NCBI RefSeq assembly: GCF_040782645.1
Contig: NZ_CP160403.1
Location: forward strand, 4,092,001-4,156,000
DNA from: Streptomyces sp. HUAS ZL42
GTDB taxonomy: Bacteria > Actinomycetota > Actinomycetes > Streptomycetales > Streptomycetaceae
Direction: 5' to 3'
Length of the DNA stretch: 64,000 nucleotides
Part shown: positions 48,724 to 63,895 of the stretch, piece by piece
How positions within the stretch are numbered: the first letter of the stretch is position 1
How the letters are laid out: each line of letters begins with the position of its first letter
Translations under genes and position numbers: made by a program
Notes under the pieces: model-generated
Databases searched by the model: none
Told to the model about the DNA's origin: nothing
What the model saw: the letters and a program-made list of their open reading frames with translations, nothing else

Positions 48724-51039
48724 ATGGGCCGTATGCGGAGATGGGGGATCCGTCAGAGCGGCTGGTGGCTGCTCGTCACCGTCGCCGTCGGCCTGTCGGC
48801 GGCCTCCTGGTTGGCCCGCGTGCTCCCGGGCGTTGTGGGTGGGGCCCTGATAGCCGTGGCCGCGACTGTGGGCGCGGCCTTGTCCCAGAGGGGACAGCAG
48901 CTCATCGACGACAGCAGGCGGCAGGTTCTGGAGATCAGGGACAAGCTGCTGCGCGACCGTCGAGGTCGGATACCCGGAGTCCGTGACATCGACGACCTCA
49001 CCAGAATCGGCGTTCATCCGGCCGCCCCGGAGGAGAACGCGCGCACGATCGACCCGAAGCTCCCTCCCTTCGTGCGGCGGGACCGGAGCACCGAGATCGA
49101 GGAGGCCCTGCGCACGCACCCTTTCGTCCTGGTCGTCGGCGAGTCCACGGCGGGCAAGACACGAGCGGCGTTCGAAGCGGCCCGGGAAGTCCTCCCCCGG
49201 GCCGCTCTGATCGTGCCCGATCCGGCCGACCCGACGGCGCTGCGGGCGGCCGCGGCAGCGCTCCCGGGCGGACACGGCTCGGTCGTCTGGCTGGACGACA
49301 TCGAGCGGTACCTGGGCGCAGGCGGACTGACCCCGCGCCTTCTGGACCGGCTCACCCGCCCGGGTGCTGTGGTCCTGGCAACGATCAGGGCGCAGGAAAG
49401 GGCCCGGTACCAGGGCCTGCCGGGTCCCGTCCAGGAGGGTCCCGAGGGTTCGGTCCGACGGTTCGGGCGGGACGTGCTGGCCATCGCGTACGAGATCCGG
49501 CTGGACCGGCGCTGGAACGAGCGCGAGGTGACGCGGGCCCGGGAGTTCAGCCAGGACAAACGTCTCGCCCGGGCGATCGGCGGCGCCGAGCGGTACGGCA
49601 TCGCCGAGTTCCTGGCCGCCGGCCCCGAACTGCTCCGGGCCTGGCAGGACGCCTGGGCACCGGAGGGACGGCACGTTCGCGGAGCCGCCCTGGTCGGTGC
49701 GGCGGTGGACGCCAGCCGAGCGGGATGGAGCCGACCACTTCCGACCGCGCTGCTCCGCGACCTCCACGAACTGCATCTCGCCGAGCGGGGCGGGCTCCGG
49801 CTGCACCCCGAGGGGTGGGAGGAAGCACTGGCCTGGGCGGCGACAGCGGTGCACGCCACGAGCAGCATGCTCACGCCCGCGGACTCGGCGGAAGACGGCT
49901 ACTACGTCTTCGACTACCTGCCCGACAGCATGGACGCCGTCCCGGAGAGCACCCCCGTCCTGGACGGCACCTGGGCCGTGCTGATCGCGGCGGCGGACGC
50001 CGAGGTCTGCGAGGACATCGGCCGGGCGGCGCTCACGCGGGCGCAGCGCACAGCCGCCCGGGATGCCTTCCAGAAGGCCTCCGACGGTGGTGTTCTCACT
50101 GCCGCCGCCGGGCTGGCACTGCTCCTGGGGGACGAGTGGCGGCTGGCGGAGGCCTGCGAGGTGCTGCGGACCACGCTCCAGTCGGCCCCGCCCGACACCG
50201 ATCCCGAGGTCCTGTTCACGCTTCGCTCGGCCCTGGCCTGGTGGACCGGCGGGGCCGGCAACGTGGAAGAGGCCCTCGAGCTGGTCACGCGGTTGTATGA
50301 GGACGTCCGGCAGAGGTACGGGGACGACCATGCTCAGACGTTCGAAGCCGCGTTGGACGTCGCCCGGTGGACCGGCCACGCCGGCCGCACGTCCGAGGCG
50401 CTGCGCCTGGCCCTCGCCACGCAGACACGCTCCCTGCGGGTGTTGGGTCCCGAGCATCTGACGACTCTCAACAGCCGGTTCGAGGTGGCGGGCGGGACCT
50501 TCGACAGTGGACGGACGACCGAGGCGGTCCGGCTGTGGGGCGAACTCGCCGACGACGCCGGCCGGCTGCTGGGGACTCACCACAGGCTCACCGTCTACGC
50601 CCGCTGGAACCAGGCCGGGGCGGTGACCACGGCCGGTGACACCGCACTGGGTCTGCGGCTCCTCGCCGAGGTGGTCGAGGGCTGGGCCGCCATCCACGGC
50701 GTCGATCACCCACGCACCCTGAGCGGCCGTCTCCAGCTCACCGGATGGACGGGTACGGCAGGCCGGTGGGGCGAGGCGCTGGCCCTCCTGGCGTCCGTCG
50801 TCGAGGACACCGCCAGAGCTCTGGGGCCCGACCACGAACTCACACTCGCGGGGCGCCATCAACAGGCCCTCTGGACCGGGTGCTCCGGCCGCTCCGACGA
50901 GGCGAACACCGCGTTCCGCGCGTTGCTCGACGACTGCGAGCGGCACCTCGGCGCCGACCATCCGCTGACCGAGCACTGCAGGGCCCACCACGCCCGTCCG
51001 GGCCAGGAGGCCTGGTACTACCTGCCGCCGTCCTGGTGA
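48724..51039 (+). CDS. Membrane-associated P-loop NTPase with TPR repeats (STAND-like)
   Basis: 771 residues from ATG 48724 (nine bases earlier than a second ATG). Residues 8-55 hold one or two membrane helices (WWLLVTVAVGLSAASWLARV). P-loop GESTAGKTRA at about 139, Walker B-like VVWLDDIERYLG. The C-terminal 300 residues are TPR-like repeats (ALRLALATQTRSLRVLGPEH, GDTALGLRLLAEVVEGWAAI). This NTPase + TPR layout is typical of signal-transducing ATPases in conflict systems; here no effector domain is visible. It lies downstream of the RNA-repair operon on the same strand. Confidence 0.65.
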   Translation: MGRMRRWGIRQSGWWLLVTVAVGLSAASWLARVLPGVVGGALIAVAATVGAALSQRGQQLIDDSRRQVLEIRDKLLRDRRGRIPGVRDIDDLTRIGVHPAAPEENARTIDPKLPPFVRRDRSTEIEEALRTHPFVLVVGESTAGKTRAAFEAAREVLPRAALIVPDPADPTALRAAAAALPGGHGSVVWLDDIERYLGAGGLTPRLLDRLTRPGAVVLATIRAQERARYQGLPGPVQEGPEGSVRRFGRDVLAIAYEIRLDRRWNEREVTRAREFSQDKRLARAIGGAERYGIAEFLAAGPELLRAWQDAWAPEGRHVRGAALVGAAVDASRAGWSRPLPTALLRDLHELHLAERGGLRLHPEGWEEALAWAATAVHATSSMLTPADSAEDGYYVFDYLPDSMDAVPESTPVLDGTWAVLIAAADAEVCEDIGRAALTRAQRTAARDAFQKASDGGVLTAAAGLALLLGDEWRLAEACEVLRTTLQSAPPDTDPEVLFTLRSALAWWTGGAGNVEEALELVTRLYEDVRQRYGDDHAQTFEAALDVARWTGHAGRTSEALRLALATQTRSLRVLGPEHLTTLNSRFEVAGGTFDSGRTTEAVRLWGELADDAGRLLGTHHRLTVYARWNQAGAVTTAGDTALGLRLLAEVVEGWAAIHGVDHPRTLSGRLQLTGWTGTAGRWGEALALLASVVEDTARALGPDHELTLAGRHQQALWTGCSGRSDEANTAFRALLDDCERHLGADHPLTEHCRAHHARPGQEAWYYLPPSW

Positions 51040-51043
51040 CCAC

Positions 51044-51253
51044 TCAGCCCATGGCGGCGTACGGCACGAAGTCGGCCCAGGCCTCCGGCGCGAGCGCGAG
51101 TCGGGGCCCGGCGATGTTCTTGGAGTCGCGGACGTGGATGGTGGTGGGGGTGGTGGCGACTTCGACGCAGGAGTCGCCCTCGCTGCTGCTGCTGTAGCTG
51201 CTCTTGAACCATGCCAGGTCGGAGGCGTCCCCGGCCGAGATCTTGCGGATCAT
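51044..51253 (-). CDS. DUF397 protein
   Basis: 69 residues. WFKSSYSSSSEGDSCVEVAT, IHVRDSKNIAGPRLALAPEA and WADFVPYA are the DUF397 pattern. These small proteins accompany Scr1-type XRE regulators in Streptomyces and may act with them as antagonist pairs. ATGA overlap with the XRE gene shows coupling. Confidence 0.88.
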   Translation of the reverse strand: MIRKISAGDASDLAWFKSSYSSSSEGDSCVEVATTPTTIHVRDSKNIAGPRLALAPEAWADFVPYAAMG

Positions 51254-52125
51254 GTCTCCCCCAGCAGTTGCTCGATGAAGGCCGTCGACTCACGGGGTGC
51301 GAGAGCCTGAGCCCGGATGATGCCATACCGCAGTTCAAGGATACGGAGCTGCCTGGGCTCGGAAACCGGTCGGCCGTTGGCCACGGCCGGTGAACGCCCC
51401 ACTGCCGAGCCGTCAGCGAACTTCAGCACCTCGATTCCACCGGCCAGCCCGGCATGCTCCTCGCGATCCATCGGCATCACCTGAAGCTCGACGTTCCGCA
51501 ACTGCCCTGCCTCCAGCAGACGTTCAAGCTGGCGACGCAGCGCCGCCCTCCCGCCGAGCGGGCGTCGAAGCGTCCACTCCTCCAGGACGAAGCTGAGCTC
51601 AGGCGCCGGGTCCCGTTCGAAGACTTCCTTGCGGGCCACGCGGGCGGCGATGAACCGCTCCACCTCGTCCGCGGTGTACGCAGGGCGGCGCATCAGGAGA
51701 AGCCCACGGGCGTACTCCGGCGTCTGCAACAACCCGTGAATGTTCAGCGGGTCGTAGAGCTGAAGCTCGACCGCCTTCGCCTCCGACTGCGCCAGGTCCC
51801 GCACCTTCTTCGGGTACCGGACCCTCCGTACATCCTCCTTCATCGCCGAGAGCAACCCACCGGCACCCAGCACCTCGTCCGCCTTGTCCAGGTACTCGGG
51901 CCGAGGGATCCGCTTCCCGCTTTCGATCTTGTAGACCATGTCCTCGCCGTACCCGACCGCCGGCCCGAAGTCGGCGGCGCGCATCCCCACGGCCTCGCGC
52001 CGCAGCTTCAACTGCCGCCCCACGGTCGCGACGACGGCCACTCCCCAGTCGTCGTCCGGGTCCACATCCCAACCCGGCTCGCCCGCCTCGCCCTTGAGCC
52101 GTACCGCCTCGCCGTCCACCGACAT
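51250..52125 (-). CDS. XRE-family regulator with C-terminal DUF5753 (Scr1-like) domain
   Basis: 291 residues from ATG 52125, preceded by GGAGGG. HTH in about residues 35-85: VGRQLKLRREAVGMRAADFG and YKIESGKRIPRPEYLDKADE. The DUF5753 domain has QLYDPLNIHGLLQTPEYARG and VLEEWTLRRPLGGRAALRRQ. It pairs with the following DUF397 gene. It is divergent from the ATPase gene, sharing a 154-base intergenic region. Confidence 0.88.
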   Translation of the reverse strand: MSVDGEAVRLKGEAGEPGWDVDPDDDWGVAVVATVGRQLKLRREAVGMRAADFGPAVGYGEDMVYKIESGKRIPRPEYLDKADEVLGAGGLLSAMKEDVRRVRYPKKVRDLAQSEAKAVELQLYDPLNIHGLLQTPEYARGLLLMRRPAYTADEVERFIAARVARKEVFERDPAPELSFVLEEWTLRRPLGGRAALRRQLERLLEAGQLRNVELQVMPMDREEHAGLAGGIEVLKFADGSAVGRSPAVANGRPVSEPRQLRILELRYGIIRAQALAPRESTAFIEQLLGET

Positions 52126-52189
52126 CCCGCACCCTCCGTCGTACGCGTCGTACCGCCACGCCCCTACCCGTGTGCGCCACCCCGACAGC

Positions 52190-52217
52190 CCGGACACGAC
52201 CGGACAACGTCCGGACA
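52190..52217. promoter_or_regulatory. Three CCGGACA direct repeats in the XRE/ATPase divergent promoter region
   Basis: CCGGACA begins at 52190, 52200 and 52211, about one helical turn apart. It could be a regulator binding array, for example for the XRE protein. Not tested. Confidence 0.4.
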
Positions 52218-52279
52218 GTCACCGTACGCAACGGCGTAGTCACTCCTCACGGTAGGCGCATGCGGCCACTCTGAGTAAC

Positions 52280-52826
52280 GTGAATCATGGAACTACCGCC
52301 CCCACGGCCCAACTCGGCAGCGCTATGCGCAACTTCAGCGTCCTGCTGTCCCCCACACCCCGCGGAGCCCGCCTCGCCCGTCTGCTCGCCACCGAACAGC
52401 TCCGCGCCTGGGGACTCTCGTGGGAAGCGCCGATCCACATCGTCGCCGAGCTGGCGGCCAACGCGGTCACCCACGGCCGCGTCCCCGGCCGGGACTTCCG
52501 GCTCACGCTGTACGTCGTCGGCGACACCCTCCGCATCGAAGTCACCGACACACGCGGGGACCGTCTCCCCTGTGCCCAACGCCCCATCCTCGAGGCGGAG
52601 TCCGGCCGAGGTCTGCTCCTCGTGGGCACCCTGGCCGATCGTTGGGGGGGTCTCGGAAGGCCCGGCGCCACGCAAGACGGTATGGGCCGAACTTGTTCTC
52701 CCACCGGAACCCGGCGAACCGTGCTCCGGTGCCACGGGCGGTCTTCCCCAAGGACCACCGGTGAAAGGACCCCACCAAGCCCCACCCCTCCTCCCGCCTG
52801 CGGCAGCGCCTCACCCGCGCGAGTGA
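52280..52826 (+). pseudogene. RsbW-type ATP-binding protein (HATPase) with a one-base homopolymer frameshift
   Basis: GTG 52280 or ATG 52325. FSVLLSPTPRGARLARLLAT, HIVAELAANAVTHGRVPGRD (N-box with Glu/Asn), then EVTDTRGDR and ESGRGLLLVGTLADRWG. A run of seven G at about 52644-52650 then shifts the frame. With six G it would read DRWGVSEGPAPRKTVWAELV, the family's normal C-terminus, ending at 52826. As sequenced, translation continues in the wrong frame to 52984. A sequencing error or a slippage site are both possible. Confidence 0.75.
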
Positions 52827-52873
52827 ACATCACCAACTCGGCTGCATTGCGAGCCGGTTGCCTGCCCTACGCT
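52811..52873 (+). promoter_or_regulatory. Palindromic operator and -10 box of HTH paralogue 2
   Basis: TCACCCGCGCGAGTGA (52811-52826), then TACGCT at 52868-52873, with the same 41-base gap as paralogue 1. A weak TTGCGA (52847-52852) could serve as -35 with a 15-base spacer. It overlaps the end of the corrected ATPase reading frame. Confidence 0.55.
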
Positions 52874-52899
52874 CGGCGCAACAACCGCAGACATGCGAC

Positions 52900-52962
52900 G
52901 GCCCCCGCCGGGACTGGCATCCCAGTGCGAGGGCCTGACCAACGAGGAAGGTCGCAACTTCC
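52900..52962 (+). promoter_or_regulatory. Two-hairpin leader RNA of HTH paralogue 2
   Basis: Hairpin I, 52900-52935: GGCCC/GGGCC, CGC/GCG, ACTGG/CCAGT with loop CATC. Hairpin II, 52946-52962: GGAAG/CTTCC around GTCGCAA, sequestering the Shine-Dalgarno bases. ATG 52965 follows. Compared with paralogue 1, helix ACTGG/CCAGT replaces ACGG/CCGT on both strands, which supports pairing. Confidence 0.6.
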
Positions 52963-52964
52963 TG

Positions 52965-53816
52965 ATGGATACCCAGAACCCTAGCGTGCCGACGCAAGCC
53001 CAGTCCCGCCTTGCCGCCAACAACCACCCGCACAGGCGGCCCCACTCCGGCGGCCTCACCCACGACAACACCCGCCACACCACCCGCTTCACGGTGATCG
53101 GCAACCACCTGGCCCAGCACTCGGAGCTCTCGCTCCTCGCCATCGGCCTGGCCGTGCACATCCAGTCGCTGCCCAAGGGGGCCCGCGTCGACATCAAGAC
53201 CCTCGCCGCCCGCTTCCCCGAGGGCGCGGCGCGGATCGCCGCCGCCCTGCGCGAGCTGGAGGCCCACGGCTACCTGCGCCGCACCCGGGAACGGGTCGGC
53301 GACGGCCGTATCGTCACCCGCACGGTCTCCTGCAACCAGCCCGGAGCCCGGCACACCGACCACGATCAGCCCGTGCGGCGGGCGGCGCGGCCCGCGCCGA
53401 AGAAGCGCGCCCTCCCCGCCGTACCGCAGCCGGCCTTCCCCTCCCCCGCGCTCCTCCAGGCGGCGGCCGATCTCCTGACCGAACTCCGTCGCCAGGACCC
53501 CCGCCTCCTCCTCTCCGCCTGCGACACCCGGCACCTCGCCCCCGGAGTCGCCGTCTGGCTGGAGCGCGACGTCAGCGCCACGGCCGTACGACAGGCCCTG
53601 ACCGCAGATCTGCCACCCGAAGGCCTACGACGCCCCGCAGCCCTCCTGGCCCACCGGCTCACCGCTCAGCTTCCGCCCTCGCCGCCGTTCCGAGCCCCAG
53701 CCCCGCCCCCTGACACACGGCACCCGCTCCAGACCTGCGACGGCTGCGACCGAGCCTTCCGCTCCCCCGTCCCCGGCCGCTGCCGCGACTGCCGATCCGA
53801 TCTCACGGCCGCCTAG
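52965..53816 (+). CDS. Winged-helix/zinc-ribbon HTH protein (intact paralogue)
   Basis: 283 residues from ATG 52965, MDTQNPSVPTQAQSRLAAN. The winged-helix region is about residues 38-120 (FTVIGNHLAQHSELSLLAIG, DIKTLAARFPEGAARIAAAL, LEAHGYLRRTRERVG). A helical part follows, and the C-terminal ribbon is CDGCDRAF ... GRCRDCRSD (two Cys-x2-Cys pairs). It is a DNA-binding protein of a Streptomyces-type family whose regulon is unknown. It lies 139 bases after the corrected ATPase frame. Confidence 0.75.
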   Translation: MDTQNPSVPTQAQSRLAANNHPHRRPHSGGLTHDNTRHTTRFTVIGNHLAQHSELSLLAIGLAVHIQSLPKGARVDIKTLAARFPEGAARIAAALRELEAHGYLRRTRERVGDGRIVTRTVSCNQPGARHTDHDQPVRRAARPAPKKRALPAVPQPAFPSPALLQAAADLLTELRRQDPRLLLSACDTRHLAPGVAVWLERDVSATAVRQALTADLPPEGLRRPAALLAHRLTAQLPPSPPFRAPAPPPDTRHPLQTCDGCDRAFRSPVPGRCRDCRSDLTAA

Positions 53817-53868
53817 CATGAAGGCGACGATCCTTGCCCCTGGGCACAGACGACGAGGAGCGAGCGCC

Positions 53869-54530
53869 ATGACCCGCCGAAGTCGCCCTCCAACACGCTC
53901 TGCGGGCCCAGGAGGACGCCCTTGCGGTGCCGTTTCAGGGCGCCGAGCCAGCCCATCGCGCCTGTCATGACAAGGTGACCACGGCGGCCGACAAGGAAGC
54001 CGAGGCCGGGAAGCCCGCTTCCGGTGAGGTCAAGAAGCCGTCGGCCGTCCCCTCCCCGCAGAAGGAGGGCAGCGGCAGGAGCGGCCCCGACGTCGTCTAC
54101 GTCCCCGTGTCGGGCGGGGCGGGGGCGGGAGCGGGAGCAGCCCCGCAGGCGCCTCGGTCCACCCCCGAAGTCCGACGCAGCCGGCCCCTCCACGGACAGC
54201 ACCGGCAGCCAGCAGGAACAGCTCTCCTCGTCGGCCACCCGGAACACACAGTCGCAGACGCAGACCGGCTACCTGTGGTCCGACGGGAACGTGGACGCGG
54301 ACTCCAACGACTACTGGGAGCAGAGCTCCGTCACCGTCAAGTCGACCGCCGCGCTCACCTCGCTCAAGGTCGTCGTACCCATCATCCAGACCCGCGGCGT
54401 GCAGCACACCGGCTTCTGGAGCTCCCTGGGCGACAAGGTGAACGTGGCGCAGGCCGCCAACAGCAGCGAGCTGGACTATGTCGTGACGCTGAAGCCCGGC
54501 GTCACGCTCGACCCTGCGGAGGTATGCGGA
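53869..54530 (+). pseudogene. Multiply frameshifted secreted or membrane protein gene
   Basis: ATG 53869 is followed at once by a frame change. The reading CHDKVTTAADKEAEAGKPAS ... VVYVPVSGGAG runs in one frame to about 54150. It then continues in another as STDSTGSQQEQLSSSATRNT, YLWSDGNVDADSNDYWEQSS and WSSLGDKVNVAQAANSSELD to about 54525. The last part looks like a folded extracytoplasmic domain. A duplicated GCGGAGGTAT lies at the end. At least two frameshifts, so probably inactive. Confidence 0.6.
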
Positions 54531-54538
54531 GGTATGCG

Positions 54539-54574
54539 AAAGGGCCCGTACGACCGAAGTCGTACGGGCCCTTT
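54539..54574. terminator. Strong terminator of the str operon (after tuf)
   Basis: A perfect 16-bp stem AAAGGGCCCGTACGAC with loop CGAA and its complement, 42 bases beyond the tuf stop. Flanking A/T bases give it some activity in both directions, so it also closes the convergent pseudogene. Confidence 0.88.
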
Positions 54575-54616
54575 CAGGAGCTCAGCCCAAGCTGTGCTTC
54601 CGGGTCAGGCTCAAGA

Positions 54617-55810
<1,194 letters not shown>

Positions 55811-55889
55811 TGGGGTCCTCCTGTGGAGTGGTTCTGTACGCCTTACTTCATCGGCGCCAGGTGATCTTTGCTGTTAAGTCCCGGGCCCC

Positions 55890-55923
55890 GGGGCAAACAT
55901 CCACGATTGTGGCTGTTTGCCCC
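55890..55923 (-). other. Hairpin in the fusA-tuf intercistronic region
   Basis: GGGGCAAAC and GTTTGCCCC, then an inner CCAC/GTGG, with a two-base internal mismatch and a GATT loop. It lies 43 bases after fusA. A TTGACT box just upstream on the minus strand suggests a separate tuf promoter. Possible attenuator or processing site that adjusts EF-Tu to EF-G. Confidence 0.6.
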
Positions 55924-55966
55924 GCGAGACTCCGGAGTCAAGCCTACGGCGTGTGAACGCGGTGCG

Positions 55967-58093
<2,127 letters not shown>

Positions 58094-58132
58094 AAGGCTT
58101 CAGTCTTCTCTCGGTCTCGATGTGGGTAGCGA

Positions 58133-58603
58133 CTACCAGCGGTAGTGCGCGAAGGCCTTGTTGGACTCGGCCATCTTGTGCGTGTCCTCGCGCTTCTTCA
58201 CAGCGGCACCGAGGCCGTTGGACGCGTCGAGGAGCTCGTTGAGCAGACGCTCGGTCATGGTCTTCTCGCGACGGGCGCGGGAGTAACCGACCAGCCAGCG
58301 CAGCGCCAGGGTGTTGGCACGGCCGGGCTTGACCTCGACCGGGACCTGGTAGGTGGCGCCACCGACACGGCGGGACTTGACCTCGAGGGTCGGCTTGATG
58401 TTCTCGAGAGCGCGCTTCAGCGTGATGACCGGGTCGTTGCCGGTCTTGTCGCGCAGACCCTCCATGGCGCCGTAAACGATCCGCTCAGCCGTCGAGCGCT
58501 TACCGTTCAGCAGCACCTTGTTGATCAGGGAGGTCACCAGAGGAGAGCCGTAGACCGGGTCGATGATGACCGGACGCTTCGGGGCGGGGCCCTTACGAGG
58601 CAT
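58133..58603 (-). CDS. rpsG: Small-subunit ribosomal protein uS7
   Basis: 156 residues: [40 protein letters not shown] and the C-terminal [20 protein letters not shown]. Two bases after rpsL. Confidence 0.98.
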   Translation of the reverse strand: MPRKGPAPKRPVIIDPVYGSPLVTSLINKVLLNGKRSTAERIVYGAMEGLRDKTGNDPVITLKRALENIKPTLEVKSRRVGGATYQVPVEVKPGRANTLALRWLVGYSRARREKTMTERLLNELLDASNGLGAAVKKREDTHKMAESNKAFAHYRW

Positions 58604-58605
58604 TC

Positions 58606-58977
58606 TTACTTCTCCTTCTTGGCGCCGTAACGGCTGCGAGCCTGCTTGCGGTTCTTGACACCCTGGGTGTCGAGCGAGCCGCGGATGATCTTGTAGCGAA
58701 CACCCGGCAGGTCCTTCACACGGCCGCCGCGCACGAGCACGATGGAGTGCTCCTGCAGGTTGTGTCCCTCACCCGGAATGTAAGCCGTGACCTCGATCCC
58801 GCTGGTCAGACGCACACGCGCGACCTTACGCAGGGCCGAGTTCGGCTTCTTCGGGGTGGTCGTGAACACACGCGTGCAGACGCCACGACGCTGAGGGGAA
58901 CCCTCGAGTGCGGGCGTCTTGTTCTTCTCGACCTTGTCCTGCCGGCCCTTGCGGACCAGCTGCTGGATCGTAGGCAC
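58606..58977 (-). CDS. rpsL: Small-subunit ribosomal protein uS12
   Basis: 123 residues from GTG 58977 ([20 protein letters not shown]), preceded by GGAGAAGTA. Decoding-centre loops [13 protein letters not shown] (Lys43 wild type) and [14 protein letters not shown] (Lys88 wild type), so no streptomycin-resistance substitution is visible. First gene of the str operon. Confidence 0.98.
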   Translation of the reverse strand: MPTIQQLVRKGRQDKVEKNKTPALEGSPQRRGVCTRVFTTTPKKPNSALRKVARVRLTSGIEVTAYIPGEGHNLQEHSIVLVRGGRVKDLPGVRYKIIRGSLDTQGVKNRKQARSRYGAKKEK

Positions 58978-59027
58978 TACTTCTCCGGTTTCTGTGTGCC
59001 GATTGGTACAGCTAACCTGGAACTTCG

Positions 59028-59052
59028 CCGACCCACGCGGTCGGGTGTGTCG
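59028..59052 (-). promoter_or_regulatory. 25-nt leader element shared with the S10 operon
   Basis: Minus-strand CGACACACCCGACC followed by GCGTGGGTCGG, differing from 34628-34652 at one base. Lies in the leader, about 113-137 bases downstream of the expected transcription start and 50 bases before rpsL. Confidence 0.7.
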
Positions 59053-59171
59053 AATCCCGCGGACTTCCGCCGGCAGGCAGAAAGAGGCACGGATTACGGT
59101 GGCCACGCTCGGCCCCGCGTGCGGTTGAAGGCACGCACGAGGGCCAGGGCACACCCCAGGCACAAGGTCTG

Positions 59172-59200
59172 AGCGTACCCAGCGTACTGACTCCGGTCAA
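59172..59200 (-). promoter_or_regulatory. Candidate str operon promoter
   Basis: Minus strand: -35 TTGACC (59195-59200), 17-base spacer, -10 TACGCT (59172-59177). This is near the vegetative sigma consensus. The start would be near 59165, giving a leader of about 190 bases to rpsL. Confidence 0.7.
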
Positions 59201-59419
59201 AACAGAAGCAGCACAACCGACACGCCGGGCGTTACGGCGTGTCCTGTCTGCGGTGTTGTGAAGGAGCGTGCATATACCACAGGGCGGGAAGTTTCGCGAC
59301 CGGAACGCCTCCGGTACGGGCGCTCTCTTGTCCACTCGCGTGCGCCCTGTGTGTGCCTCGTGGTTTGGGGGTCTACCCAGCCCGGGGTGGGGTCATGCAT
59401 CGGCTCGGGTTCTGGATGT

Positions 59420-59780
59420 TCAGAGAATGTCGACGAAATCGTCAACCTCGGTACGGTGGAGCGGGAACTCCCCTCCCAGCCCGCGACTTCCGATTGCACG
59501 CGACTCCCCCAAAGGGACTGGAGCAAGGTTGAAGTGAATCTGCACACTGCTCTGCGGGTCGATGGCGGGCGTCGAGCCCACGAGCAAGTGCGGGCCATCG
59601 ACCGTGACGTTGTACGTGCCGGCGGAGCCGGCCCGGTCAGCAACGTCGGCAACAGGCCGGGCCAGACCCCTTCTTCTCCTGTGCGACCCGCGCACGCGCC
59701 TTCCTCGCGCCCAGGCCGTCGAACTCCTCGACCTCGCTCACCCGGGACTTGGCCACGTCAGGCCGACCCGGACAACCAGA
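59420..59780 (-). pseudogene. Possible gene remnant between rpoC and rpsL
   Basis: Two protein-like stretches in different frames: VAKSRVSEVEEFDGLGARKA (about 59690-59760), then GSAGTYNVTVDGPHLLVGST and PAIDPQSSVQIHFNLAPVPL (about 59500-59620). YNVTVDGPH recalls the end of Hint-type domains, but the match is too short to name. The rest of 59201-59848 shows nothing else I can support. Confidence 0.3.
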
Positions 59781-59848
59781 AGCCCCAGGCCGAACCGTCC
59801 GCCGACGCCCCATGGCGAGCGAGAAGTGCGCCATGCTCCGAGAACGCC

Positions 59849-59882
59849 GAAGGGCGGCCACCCCGAAAGGTGACCGCCCTTC
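59849..59882 (-). terminator. Terminator after rpoC
   Basis: GAAGGGCGG, then CAC and GTG around loop CCCGAAAG, then CCGCCCTTC; one bulge on each side. It is 17 bases beyond the rpoC stop. Confidence 0.8.
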
Positions 59883-59898
59883 AACTCAAGCTGCTCGC

Positions 59899-63798
<3,900 letters not shown>

Positions 63799-63858
63799 TA
63801 TGCGTCAATCCCTCTCAGGGTTGTAAGTCTTGGGGTCTGAAACGGGGGTCCCGGGGCC

Positions 63859-63886
63859 GGCGGACCTTGATCGCTCAAGGTCCGCC
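63859..63886 (-). other. Perfect hairpin between rpoB and rpoC
   Basis: Twelve-base arms GGCGGACCTTGA and its complement around loop TCGC. Nine bases after the rpoB stop and 60 before rpoC. No U tract; a processing or mRNA-stability element is likely because rpoBC are normally co-transcribed. Confidence 0.65.
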
Positions 63887-63895
63887 GAACTCCCG

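Noticed and set aside
58978..59898. tRNA or small RNA gene between rpsL and rpoC
   Set aside because: No cloverleaf or paired structure found apart from the promoter, leader element and rpoC terminator.
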